From NCBI GenBank assembly GCA_020025415.1, contig JAHHSB010000009.1, positions 1 to 17,618 on the forward strand: DNA of 17,618 nucleotides, written 5' to 3'. The position numbers were made by a program, and so were the translations under genes. The DNA is from Oscillibacter sp. GTDB taxonomy: Bacteria > Bacillota > Clostridia > Oscillospirales > Oscillospiraceae. Below, in pieces: positions 1-6,686 of the stretch (the stretch's first letter is position 1; the number at the start of each line of letters is the position of its first letter). The notes beneath the pieces are model-generated. The model did no database searches. It was not told where the DNA came from and was given only the letters and a program-made list of their open reading frames with translations.

Positions 1-164
1 GTCTCCCCCTCCTGCAGATAATCGTGGACGTCGTTGACAAAGCTGTTGGCAATCTCCGAGATATGTACCAGACCGGATTTGTTGCCCTCCAGCGCGACAA
101 ACGCGCCAAATTTGGTGATCGTTGTGACCTTGCCTTCCAGAATGCTCCCAACCACTGGCTCCAT
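1..164 (-). CDS. yabR: S1 domain RNA-binding protein, YabR-like (3' end outside window)
   Basis: The N-terminal 54 residues of a small S1-domain protein are present; the rest runs off the left edge. The segment reads [20 protein letters not shown], followed by GLVHISEIA, the classic first strands of an OB-fold S1 domain that binds RNA. Position directly after divIC matches B. subtilis yabR, a one-S1-domain protein of about 130 residues. I chose the ATG at 164; a GAAGGGAG stretch lies about 14 bases upstream, which is long, and a GTG at 188 in the same frame is a possible alternative start. An intrinsic terminator separates it from divIC, so it depends on read-through or on a promoter I cannot see. 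Family assignment is firm; the precise role of YabR proteins is poorly known. Confidence 0.85.
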   Translation of the reverse strand, partial: MEPVVGSILEGKVTTITKFGAFVALEGNKSGLVHISEIANSFVNDVHDYLQEGE

Positions 165-205
165 AAATTGTACTTTAACTCCCTTCACAGGTATGGATTC
201 TTTTG

Positions 206-248
206 AAAAAACGGCACCGGGACAGCGACAAGGTCACTGCCCGGCACC
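206..248 (-). terminator. Intrinsic terminator after divIC
   Basis: On the minus strand the arm GGTGCCGGG (240-248) pairs with CCCGGTGCC (213-221) with two G-U wobbles. Inside it CAGTGAC (233-239) pairs with GTCGCTG (223-229) around a 3-base loop, with one bulged T at 222. One base later comes a run of six T (206-211). It lies 2 bases beyond the divIC stop, so it should end the yabP-yabQ-divIC transcript. Confidence 0.85.
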
Positions 249-250
249 AG

Positions 251-544
251 TCATTTACCTACGTCGTAAAATACTTTTTCACCCGGGGATACCACGCCCA
301 GCTCATCCCGGGCGATCTGCTCTTTCTTCTCCTGGCTGCCGCCCTCTGCGATGTCCTGCTCCAGGGCGTCGTTCTCGGCCTGCTTTTCGTCCACCTCGGC
401 CTGCAGCAGCTTCTGCTGGGACTGGGCGCTGCTCAGCTGGCCCTGCAGCTTCCACAGCTGCCAGCCCAGAGCCGCCAGGAGGAGTATGACCATTGTTCCG
501 AACAGAAGGCCTGCCTTGCCGTGCCGCTTTTGAGGCTTTGCCAT
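251..544 (-). CDS. divIC: Septum formation initiator, DivIC/FtsB family
   Basis: 97-residue bitopic membrane protein. A basic N-terminus (residues 1-11) is followed by one transmembrane helix (about 12-30), then a coiled coil (about 31-72) rich in Q, E and L, and a short extracellular end with ELGVVSPGEKVFYDVG, typical of the DivIC/FtsB family. In Firmicutes DivIC joins FtsL and DivIB at the septum as part of the divisome. The start ATG has an AAGGAGG site 8 bases upstream. Its place between yabQ and the S1 gene is the same as in B. subtilis. Its first 242 bases are also open in the yabQ frame, which is unusual; the divIC frame itself is intact and is clearly the real one. Confidence 0.92.
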   Translation of the reverse strand: MAKPQKRHGKAGLLFGTMVILLLAALGWQLWKLQGQLSSAQSQQKLLQAEVDEKQAENDALEQDIAEGGSQEKKEQIARDELGVVSPGEKVFYDVGK

Positions 545-1013
545 GTTTCATTCCTCCTTGCCGCTTTTGTGAACTTCGCTTCCTGCCCATTTTCTTTATT
601 GTATAGCATTTCCGGGAAAAATAAAAGAACTTTTTCAACCAATTTGTAATTTTTTTAAAGAAAATTTTCAGCCATCGCCGGGGAAAAGCCATCAAATGCA
701 ACAAAAAAGCCAGGGAATCTACCCAAAAATCCCAGATGGGCCGCAGCGAAGCGGACAGCAGGCAGAAAAACAGCACGCTGCCCCCGCCTGCGCCCAGCAG
801 GGTGTAAAACCGGAGCTGGCCGTCGGCCTGGCGCAGGGTGAACAAAAACACCGCGCCCACCGTCAGCAGGCAGAACAGGGCGTCCAGCCAGCCCGTCAGC
901 TGCGGGCGCCGCAGCCGCAGCGCCCGCAGCCAGTCATACACCAACCCGCACACCAGGCCCCGCACGATGGATTGGGCAAATACCGTCAGCTGGTAGGAGA
1001 CCGGGTTTTCCAT
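303..1013 (-). CDS. yabQ: Spore cortex biosynthesis protein YabQ; frame runs on into divIC
   Basis: The start MENPVSYQLTVFAQSIVRGL and the following hydrophobic helices (about 5-25, 42-60, 68-88, 97-112) fit YabQ, a membrane protein of sporulating Firmicutes. In B. subtilis it is made in the mother cell under SigE and is needed for cortex formation. The gene starts 7 bases after the yabP stop, with GAGGCG as a probable ribosome site. Residues 113-140 form a basic amphipathic tail (WLKIFFKKITNWLKKFF). No stop follows: the frame passes the divIC start at about residue 157 and ends at 303, giving 236 residues. The last 80 are Arg/Gly/Ala-rich, as expected for divIC read in a wrong frame. Another frame has TAA at 596-598, so a one-base indel could have removed a natural end near residue 139. 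Identity is good; the 3' end is uncertain. Confidence 0.8.
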   Translation of the reverse strand: MENPVSYQLTVFAQSIVRGLVCGLVYDWLRALRLRRPQLTGWLDALFCLLTVGAVFLFTLRQADGQLRFYTLLGAGGGSVLFFCLLSASLRPIWDFWVDSLAFLLHLMAFPRRWLKIFFKKITNWLKKFFYFSRKCYTIKKMGRKRSSQKRQGGMKHGKASKAARQGRPSVRNNGHTPPGGSGLAAVEAAGPAEQRPVPAEAAAGRGGRKAGRERRPGAGHRRGRQPGEERADRPG

Positions 1014-1020
1014 AGGCGCC

Positions 1021-1305
1021 TCAGCCGAACAGACGCTGGAACAGCCCGCCCCGCGGGCCGCTGGGATCCTCGTAGGACAGCGACTCGATCCGCCCATCCA
1101 CATGGAGCTCGCCCCCGTCCAATGACAGTTTCCCGATGTGCAGATTTTCCCCGGTGATCATCAAAATGCCGGCGTTGGTGGTCAGAACGATGCCGGTCTC
1201 GTCAAAGCGTTCCACATCCTCCACCCCGGTCACGGTCAGCCGTTCCCGGCCGTCCAGCTCCAGCCGGTGGGCCCCGGCGGCCAAGGTTTCGTCATAGTCT
1301 CTCAT
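1021..1305 (-). CDS. yabP: Sporulation protein YabP
   Basis: 94-residue soluble protein. The pattern LELDGRERLTVTGVEDVERF, then I-x-L-T-T-x-x-G and LHIGKLSLDGGELHVDGRI is the beta-rich fold of the YabP/YqfC family of sporulation proteins, here at near family length (about 100). B. subtilis yabP belongs to the SigE regulon and sits, as here, directly before yabQ. It lies 43 bases after rqcP. Its AGGGGGG ribosome site, 7-8 bases before the ATG, is buried in an 11-bp hairpin (1314-1343). The molecular function of YabP is not established. Confidence 0.9.
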   Translation of the reverse strand: MRDYDETLAAGAHRLELDGRERLTVTGVEDVERFDETGIVLTTNAGILMITGENLHIGKLSLDGGELHVDGRIESLSYEDPSGPRGGLFQRLFG

Positions 1306-1313
1306 CAGCGATC

Positions 1314-1343
1314 CCCCCTGCCCCGAGTATATGGGACAGGGGG
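1314..1343 (-). promoter_or_regulatory. Hairpin covering the yabP ribosome binding site
   Basis: In the mRNA, CCCCCTGTCCC (1333-1343) can pair with GGGGCAGGGGG (1314-1324), 11 bp with one G-U pair and the 8-base loop ATATACTC. The 3' arm contains most of the yabP Shine-Dalgarno sequence. No T-run follows, so it is not a terminator. It could lower yabP translation, or couple it to ribosomes finishing rqcP, whose stop is 6 bases upstream of the stem. The structure is seen; the role is inferred. Confidence 0.5.
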
Positions 1344-1348
1344 AATGG

Positions 1349-1615
1349 TTATGCCTGGGATTCGCTGCGGCTGACGCCTACTTCCCGGTACAGCCCCGGG
1401 GCATCCGCCTGGCGCACCGTCTCCTGGACGGAGAGCACCTCCACCGTCAGGGTCCGTACGCCGAAGCGCAGACTGATCACATCCCCCACCTTCACGTCGT
1501 AGGAGGCCCGGGCGGGCTTGCCGTTGACGGCGACCAGCCCGTTGTCGCAGGCCTCGTTGGCCACGGTGCGGCGCTTGATCAGACGGGAGACCTTGAGATA
1601 TTTGTCCAAACGCAT
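1349..1615 (-). CDS. rqcP: S4-domain RNA-binding protein RqcP (YabO)
   Basis: 88 residues. The N-terminus MRLDKYLKVSRLIKRRTVAN and the following GLVAVNGKPARASYDVKVGD form a complete S4 RNA-binding domain (about 1-60) that is very close to B. subtilis YabO, now called RqcP. In the known family RqcP binds stalled 50S subunits and works with RqcH when C-terminal alanine tails are added to incomplete chains. The short charged tail (61-88) varies in the family. The ATG has an AGGAGG site about 8 bases upstream. It follows mazG and HU and precedes yabP, as expected for the block. A strong terminator lies immediately upstream (1633-1682), so expression needs read-through or an unseen promoter. An Hsp15-type heat-shock role is less likely because of length and context. 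Confidence 0.93.
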   Translation of the reverse strand: MRLDKYLKVSRLIKRRTVANEACDNGLVAVNGKPARASYDVKVGDVISLRFGVRTLTVEVLSVQETVRQADAPGLYREVGVSRSESQA

Positions 1616-1632
1616 CTAAACGTTCCTCCTGG

Positions 1633-1682
1633 AAAAAACTGCCCCCTTCGCCAAAGGGCACGGGCCGCTTTGGGAAGGGGGC
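1633..1682 (-). terminator. Strong intrinsic terminator between HU and rqcP
   Basis: On the minus strand GCCCCCTTC (1674-1682) and CCAAAG (1668-1673) pair with CTTTGG (1651-1656) and GAAGGGGGC (1641-1649). That is 15 bp with a single bulge at 1650, followed by AG and six T (1633-1638). Two smaller hairpins lie upstream of it: GGGAAAG/CTTTCCC (1687-1706) and CCGGGC/GCCCGG (1712-1725). The 144-bp HU-rqcP spacer thus holds three hairpins. Confidence 0.88.
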
Positions 1683-1759
1683 GTGGGGGAAAGCCCGCGC
1701 TTTCCCGCGTACCGGGCAGGCCCGGCAATCGGTGAGCAAAAAACGGGAAACCGGGAATC

Positions 1760-2035
1760 TTACTTCGTCACGGCGTCCTTCAGGGCCTTGCCGGCCTTGA
1801 ATACGGGCACGGTGGAAGCGGGAATCTCGATGGCTTCCTTGGTCTTGGGGTTACGACCGATGCGGCCGGCGCGTTTTTTTACCTCGAAAGAGCCGAAGCC
1901 GACCAGCTGCACCTTCTCACCCTCGGTCATGGCGGCGGTGATGGTGTCCAGGGTTGCGGAGACCACGGCCTCGGCCACCTTCTTGGAAACGTCCGCCTGG
2001 GTAGCGACGGCGTTGATGAGTTCAGCTTTGTTCAT
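1760..2035 (-). CDS. hup: HU family nucleoid DNA-binding protein
   Basis: 91 residues, the normal HU length. [11 protein letters not shown] starts the helical dimer part; [20 protein letters not shown], then [26 protein letters not shown] is the family signature and the DNA-binding beta arm, including the conserved N-P at its tip. HU dimers bend and compact DNA with little sequence preference. The start at 2035 has AGGAGG 9 bases upstream. The frame stays open beyond it, but those upstream residues are mazG in a wrong frame. It lies 62 bases after mazG and is followed by a strong terminator, so it is the last gene of that transcript or is made on its own short mRNA. B. subtilis lacks an HU gene here. 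Confidence 0.96.
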   Translation of the reverse strand: MNKAELINAVATQADVSKKVAEAVVSATLDTITAAMTEGEKVQLVGFGSFEVKKRAGRIGRNPKTKEAIEIPASTVPVFKAGKALKDAVTK

Positions 2036-2097
2036 TGTTGAAATCCTCCTATCAGTAATCAAAAAAGTGGGTACTATCTTAAAAACGGCGATCCGTA

Positions 2098-2904
2098 TTA
2101 AGACTGGGATGTTTTGGCCTGCTGCCACAGCTCCACCAGCTCCTGCTCGGAGCGATCGGAAAGGGCCTGTCCCCCGGCCAGCTCCTCCACCCGGCGGAAG
2201 CGGCCGGCAAATTTGTCGCAGGCAGCGTGAAGGGCTTCCTCCGGATCCACGCCGACCGCCTGGGCCACCTTGGCCGCTGCCAGCAGCACGTCGCCCAGCT
2301 CCTCGGTCACGCCGTGGGGCGCGTCGGCGGGAAGGTCCCCGGCTGCGGCGGCCCGCAGCTCGTCCACTTCCTCGTCCAGCTTGTCCAGGGCGCCGGAGAG
2401 ATTTTCCCAGTCGAAGCCCGCCTGGGAGACCTTGCGGTGGATCTTTTCCGCCCGCCACAGGGCCGGCAGCGTCCGGGCCACGGCGTCCACCGCGTCGGCG
2501 GTAGAGGCCTGTCCCTTTTCCCGGCGCTTGAGCTGCTCCCAAAGGGACAGCTCAGCCTGGGTATCGGCCACCTGGGTGGTGCCGAACACATGGGGGTGGC
2601 GGTAGACCAGCTTTTTGCAAATGCCGTCGATCACGTCGTCCATGCTGAAGCCGCCCTGCTCCCGCTCCAGCTCGGCGTGGAACACCACCTGAAGCAACAC
2701 ATCCCCCAGTTCCTCCCGCAGAGCGGCGGGGTCCTGGCGATCGATGGCCTCGGCGGCCTCGCAGGCCTCCTCCAACAGGTTGCGGCGCAGCGAGGCATGG
2801 GTCTGCTCCCGGTCCCACGGGCAGCCGCCCGGGGAGCGCAGCAGCGTCATAATGGTCAGCAGATCCTGGAAGCTGTATCTTTCTTTACATTGAAAATCTA
2901 CCAT
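2098..2904 (-). CDS. mazG: Nucleoside triphosphate pyrophosphohydrolase MazG
   Basis: 268 residues with two tandem MazG domains. The first has [20 protein letters not shown] (28-47) and EELGDVLL (64-71). The second has KLDEEVDEL (175-183) and [10 protein letters not shown] (201-210). These acidic E-E-x-x-E and E-x-x-D pairs bind magnesium. The enzyme converts NTPs to NMP and pyrophosphate and is thought to clear aberrant nucleotides. It corresponds to the C-terminal half of B. subtilis YabN, without that protein's N-terminal methylase-like domain. It starts 57 bases after the flippase stop; AAAGGATAGGGAG lies just before the ATG. It is probably cotranscribed with the flippase. Confidence 0.95.
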   Translation of the reverse strand: MVDFQCKERYSFQDLLTIMTLLRSPGGCPWDREQTHASLRRNLLEEACEAAEAIDRQDPAALREELGDVLLQVVFHAELEREQGGFSMDDVIDGICKKLVYRHPHVFGTTQVADTQAELSLWEQLKRREKGQASTADAVDAVARTLPALWRAEKIHRKVSQAGFDWENLSGALDKLDEEVDELRAAAAGDLPADAPHGVTEELGDVLLAAAKVAQAVGVDPEEALHAACDKFAGRFRRVEELAGGQALSDRSEQELVELWQQAKTSQS

Positions 2905-2961
2905 AACTCCCTATCCTTTGCAAGAAAATTTCACTCAAAAGCCTGGAATTTCAAGAAAAAA

Positions 2962-4578
2962 TCACTTCAGACGGAGCAGGCGGATGATTTTATCTCCCCC
3001 GCGGATATTGCGCACGTCGTCTGCCCGCAGCAGACCCAGAGCCAGCACCAAGATACCGTAGACGATCACGCCGGCGCCGATGCCCAGCATGGTAGCCACG
3101 GCGTTGGACAGGTAATCGGACATGGACCCGCCCAGCAGCCCGTGAGACAGGCCGTAAACGGCCCAGGCAGCGCCGCCCATCAGGACGGAGGCCAGGATGG
3201 GCTTGGCGAACAGGCACAGATAGCGGGGCTTCTGGGGCGAGTATTTCCACACGAAAAACAGGTTCAGCCCCGCAATGACCAGATAGCAGCACAGCGTGGA
3301 GATGGGGGCGCCGTGGATACTGATATCAGGATTGCCGACCAGCACATAGTTCATCACTACTTTTACCACGCCGCCCACGATCACGGTGAAAATGGGCAGC
3401 GCCTCTTTGCCGTAAGTCTGCAAAATCGCGTTCGTCAGGATCATGATGCAGATGAAGATCAGGGCGATGCCCAGGATCCGCAGGTGGGGCCCGGCGGCCA
3501 GGGCGTCTGTGGGCTGGCTGGGCAGCACCAAGGTCATGATGGGGGTGGACAGCACGCTCAGACCCACACCGGCGGGCAGGGCCAGCAGGGCAATGATCCG
3601 GAAGGCGGAGGAGATGATCCGGTCCGCCCCGGCGTGATCCCGGCGGGCCAGGGCCGCGGCGGCAAAGGGAATGAGGCTCATGGTCACCGGATAGACAAAG
3701 GAGGCCACCATGTTGGGCATATCCATGGCCATGCTGTACTGTCCGTTCAGCAATGCCGCCGTCTCCTCACTCAGATGAAGGCCATCCTGCAGCCGGCCCA
3801 TGACGATCTTGGTATCCACGATGTTGATGATACTCATGGCGGAGTTGCTCAGGGTGATGGGGATACCGATGACCAGGATCTGGCGAATAATGGAACGGCT
3901 GCTGTCCGGGGTGTCCAGGAACTCTGCCCGGTTCTGATGGATCAGCAGATACACGGTCAAAAAGGCCAGGGAGATCACCGTGCCGGCCGTAACACCCACG
4001 ATGGCGCCGGCGGCCACGGATTCCTCCCCCATGCCTAGGCGCAGGACGTACCAGGCCAGGGGCAGGCCTATGCCCAGCTTGCACAGTGCCTCCAGCACCT
4101 GGGAAATGGCGGTGGGGGTCATATTCTCCTGCCCCTGGGTGTAGCCCCGCATACAGGCCAGCAGACACACGCAGAACACCGCCGGAGCCAGGGCCTGGAT
4201 TGCCTGGGCCGCCAGAGAATTGTTCAGGAATTGCGCAAGGATCTGGGGCTGGGTGAACATCACTGTGGAGCCGATCAGACCCAAAATCAGAAACAGCCAG
4301 ATGGCGGTACGGAAGATCTTGCGCTTTTGGTTTTCCCGCCCCTGGGCATGGGCCTGGCTGGTGAGCTTGGAAATGGCCAGAGGCAGTCCGGCAGTGGAAA
4401 AGGTCAGCAAAAAGTTGTAGATCTTGTATGCCGTGTCAAAATAGGTTTTTCCCGTGCCTCCCAGAATGTTGTTCAGGGGGATCTTGTAGAAAAAGCCAAT
4501 CACCTTGACAATGGCTACGGCGGCGGCCAGAATGGCGGCCCCGCCCAAAAAGCTTTGCTTGGATTGCTTATTTGACAT
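2962..4578 (-). CDS. SpoVB/YabM-type polysaccharide (lipid-linked) flippase, MOP superfamily
   Basis: 538 residues, very hydrophobic, about 14 transmembrane segments. It begins with a long helix (FLGGAAILAAAVAIVKVIGF) and the motif FYKIPLNNILGGTGKTYFDTAYKIYNFLLTFSTAGLPLAISKL, characteristic of the SpoVB/YabM branch of the MOP flippases. Members move lipid-linked cell wall or cortex precursors across the membrane; SpoVB acts in cortex synthesis. The order flippase-mazG-rqcP-yabP-yabQ-divIC matches B. subtilis yabM onward, so YabM is the positional counterpart. Whether it serves cortex or vegetative wall cannot be read from sequence. The ATG has CGAGG 7-8 bases upstream. It starts 107 bases after the zinc-ribbon gene; no clear promoter or terminator is seen between them. 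Confidence 0.9.
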   Translation of the reverse strand: MSNKQSKQSFLGGAAILAAAVAIVKVIGFFYKIPLNNILGGTGKTYFDTAYKIYNFLLTFSTAGLPLAISKLTSQAHAQGRENQKRKIFRTAIWLFLILGLIGSTVMFTQPQILAQFLNNSLAAQAIQALAPAVFCVCLLACMRGYTQGQENMTPTAISQVLEALCKLGIGLPLAWYVLRLGMGEESVAAGAIVGVTAGTVISLAFLTVYLLIHQNRAEFLDTPDSSRSIIRQILVIGIPITLSNSAMSIINIVDTKIVMGRLQDGLHLSEETAALLNGQYSMAMDMPNMVASFVYPVTMSLIPFAAAALARRDHAGADRIISSAFRIIALLALPAGVGLSVLSTPIMTLVLPSQPTDALAAGPHLRILGIALIFICIMILTNAILQTYGKEALPIFTVIVGGVVKVVMNYVLVGNPDISIHGAPISTLCCYLVIAGLNLFFVWKYSPQKPRYLCLFAKPILASVLMGGAAWAVYGLSHGLLGGSMSDYLSNAVATMLGIGAGVIVYGILVLALGLLRADDVRNIRGGDKIIRLLRLK

Positions 4579-4607
4579 GCAGATACCTCGAAAATAATTT
4601 CAAAATT

Positions 4608-4620
4608 GAGTTCGGAACTC
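4608..4620. promoter_or_regulatory. 13-bp perfect dyad upstream of the flippase gene
   Basis: GAGTTC-G-GAACTC is a perfect inverted repeat around one base, 30 bp upstream of the flippase start, in the 107-bp spacer after the zinc-ribbon gene. It resembles an operator half-site pair more than a stable RNA hairpin, since the centre is one base. I see no convincing promoter next to it. Confidence 0.25.
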
Positions 4621-4685
4621 TACGGCTGCTTTTTAGCTTATGGTCTCCGGCGGGAAAGCATAACCGCTGGGGGCCGCGCCGGATT

Positions 4686-5084
4686 TCAGCGCTTCATGCC
4701 GCAGTGGCGGCAGAAGAGGTCTTCTTCTTTTACCCGGCCGCCGCAGTAGGCGCACACGGGAGCCTTGTTCTCCGTCTGCCGGATCTCCTTTTCCAGTGTC
4801 TCGATCCGGCTGTACAGCCCGTCAATCTCCCCCAGCTTTTCCAGCAGGGCGTCTGAATCGGTGGGCACGCCGGTGTGGGTGGCGTAGATCATGCGCCCCG
4901 CCTCCTGCAGCTGCAGATTGACCTGGGAGCGAAGATCGGCGATCTGCATATTCAGTTTGCCCACGCTCAGCAGCTGGCTGGTCTTTTTCCCCACGCCGTA
5001 GGCGGCGTCTCCAGCCAGATCGGCGGCGCTGCCCGCCGTCTGCTGGATCTTTTCCAGAAGGGCCTGCATTTTTTCATCCATCAT
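4686..5084 (-). CDS. Helical protein with C-terminal zinc ribbon
   Basis: 132 residues, not assigned to a named family. Residues 1-45 are Ala/Gly/Gln-rich and probably helical. About 45-65 and 80-106 look like coiled coil (LLEKLGEIDGLYSRIETLEKEI). The end carries CAYCGG and FCRHCG, a CxxC-x10-CxxC zinc ribbon in the last 22 residues, a pattern often seen in small Firmicute proteins of unknown role. No membrane segment is present. I chose the ATG at 5084, because GGAG lies 8 bases before it; the ATG at 5090 would leave only 2 bases. It follows hemZ by 111 bases that hold two GC-rich hairpins, and precedes the flippase. Function unknown. Confidence 0.75.
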   Translation of the reverse strand: MMDEKMQALLEKIQQTAGSAADLAGDAAYGVGKKTSQLLSVGKLNMQIADLRSQVNLQLQEAGRMIYATHTGVPTDSDALLEKLGEIDGLYSRIETLEKEIRQTENKAPVCAYCGGRVKEEDLFCRHCGMKR

Positions 5085-5110
5085 AAACATAACTCCTTTT
5101 CACGGCGGCC

Positions 5111-5164
5111 GGGCGCAAAGCTCCGCGCCCTGGGACTGACGCCGCGGCACAAGGGGGCCGCGGC
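5111..5164 (-). other. Two GC-rich hairpins in the hemZ to zinc-ribbon spacer
   Basis: GGGCGC/GCGCCC (5111-5130, 8-base loop) and GCCGCGGC/GCCGCGGC (5141-5164, 8-base loop) are perfect stems in the 111-bp spacer. Neither is followed by a T-run on the minus strand, so they are not standard intrinsic terminators. They may stabilise the 3' end of the hemZ mRNA. Confidence 0.4.
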
Positions 5165-5195
5165 CGGATTGACAGGGGCCATGGGGCGCCCGGAC

Positions 5196-6686
5196 TCAAT
5201 GGCCTGCCGCCGGGGTCTCATAAAAGGCGGCGAAGGCGTCCAGATTGGACTGCCACTTTTCCGGGCGCTCGGTGTACTCCTTGGGGTACTTGGCGTTAAA
5301 GACCCGAGAAATTTTTCTCCCGGCCCGGTCCACCATCTTGGTGGACCCGCCCGCTCCGAACGAGAGAATGGAGCAAAGCTCCTCCATAATGTAGATATTA
5401 TACAGGTTTTCGCAGCCCGGCAGACACCAGCCCACGTTTTCAAAGCTGCCGGACATATATTTTTGCCGGTAGAGGTAATAGGGGGCGTAGCCGGCGGAGC
5501 GCAGGGCGGGGTCGGCAAAGTCCAGCATCTCCCCCACTGCGTCGGCGTCGGGGATCCGCAGCCCTTCGGTGAGGATGCGGCTGCCCTTTTTCAGCGACAG
5601 GGTGTGGACGGTGACGTTGTCCGCTCCCAGCTCCAGGCAGCGCTCCAGCGAGCGGCGAAAGCCGGCGGGTGTGTCCTCCGGCAGCCCGGCGATCAGATCC
5701 ATGTTCACATGGTCAAAGCCCGCGGCGGACACCTGCTCCATGGCCGTGAGGATATCCTCCGCGCTGTGCCGCCGCCCGATGGCCCGGAGAACGGCATCCT
5801 CCATGGTCTGGGGGTTAATGGACAGGCGGGTCACCTCCGCCCGCCGGAGAACCGAGAGCTTCTCCGGCGTGATGGTGTCCGGCCGGCCGGCCTCCACCGT
5901 CAGCTCCTCGCACTCGGAGAGGTCCACGCAGCGGTGCAGTTCGGCCAGCAGCGTCTCCAGCTGCTCTGCCGTCAGCGTGGTAGGGGTGCCGCCGCCCATG
6001 TAGAAGGCCCGGACCCGCAGTCCCAGCCGGCGGAGCATTTCCCCCCCGGCCCGCAGCTCCGCGAGCAGCGCCTCTAAGTAGGGAGGCACCAGGGCAAAGG
6101 TTTTTTCCACCGATGCGCTGACAAAGGAACAGTAGGCGCAGCGGGTGGGGCAGAAGGGAATGCCGATATACAGGGCAATGTCCCGGGGGCCCAGGGTCTC
6201 GGCTGCTTTCAGCCCGGCCTGAGCGGCCTCCACCGCCAGGCGGGCCCGGGGCGGCGTGACGAAATAGACCTGCTCCAGCCGGTGCCGGGCGGCCTGGGGG
6301 CTGCCCAGCTCCGTCAGGGCCCGGGCGGCGATCTTGGCGGGGCGCACCCCCGTCAGACTGCCCCAGGCGGGGGAAATGCCGGTGACGATCCGGGCGGTCT
6401 GGAAGATGCACATGCCCAGGCAGCGGCGGCGCTGCCCCTCCCGTTCATAAGCGCTGCCCGACAGGGGGACAGAGCAGCTGTACGGGGTGGCCTTGCCGTC
6501 CCAGCCCAGCTCTGTCGTCACATGGCAGCGCTCCCCACCGTCCCGGTCCTCCATGGAAATCACTGCCCAGCGGGAGTCGGCGCTCCGGTCCACGGGGCCG
6601 TAGATCCGGGGCTCTTCCGGGAACAGGGCCAGCAGGGTCTGCTCTACCACATAGGTCTCCTGATGGCCGACCAGCTCTAGCTTCAT
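5196..6686 (-). CDS. hemZ: Coproporphyrinogen dehydrogenase-like radical SAM protein HemZ
   Basis: 496 residues. A family-specific N-terminal region (1-165, with LTGVRPAKIA at 111-120) precedes a radical SAM core. CPTRCAYC at 179-186 gives the three cysteines for the 4Fe-4S cluster, and GGGTPTTL at 231-238 is the SAM-binding glycine motif. This fits HemZ, the second HemN-type protein of Firmicutes, annotated as oxygen-independent coproporphyrinogen III oxidase. True activity is unproven for many members, and no other haem gene is in the window. The start ATG overlaps the stop of the upstream hydrolase as ATGA, implying translational coupling. The frame is open well upstream of 6686, but those residues are the hydrolase gene in a wrong frame. 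Confidence 0.9.
   Translation of the reverse strand: MKLELVGHQETYVVEQTLLALFPEEPRIYGPVDRSADSRWAVISMEDRDGGERCHVTTELGWDGKATPYSCSVPLSGSAYEREGQRRRCLGMCIFQTARIVTGISPAWGSLTGVRPAKIAARALTELGSPQAARHRLEQVYFVTPPRARLAVEAAQAGLKAAETLGPRDIALYIGIPFCPTRCAYCSFVSASVEKTFALVPPYLEALLAELRAGGEMLRRLGLRVRAFYMGGGTPTTLTAEQLETLLAELHRCVDLSECEELTVEAGRPDTITPEKLSVLRRAEVTRLSINPQTMEDAVLRAIGRRHSAEDILTAMEQVSAAGFDHVNMDLIAGLPEDTPAGFRRSLERCLELGADNVTVHTLSLKKGSRILTEGLRIPDADAVGEMLDFADPALRSAGYAPYYLYRQKYMSGSFENVGWCLPGCENLYNIYIMEELCSILSFGAGGSTKMVDRAGRKISRVFNAKYPKEYTERPEKWQSNLDAFAAFYETPAAGH

Noticed and set aside
580..612. TATACAAT at the end of yabQ as a divIC promoter
   Set aside because: The -10 is fair, but the hexamers 16-18 bases upstream are poly-T-like and no -35 is convincing; kept only as a weak possibility.
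2227..4038. A 603-codon open frame on the plus strand
   Set aside because: It lies opposite mazG and the flippase, both clear families. It is rich in Gly, His and Gln, as GC-rich antisense frames are, and has no domain signature.
4875..6077. A 400-codon open frame on the plus strand, and another at 8138-9520
   Set aside because: They are antisense to hemZ and rel, which carry intact motifs; no ribosome site or recognisable fold supports the antisense frames.
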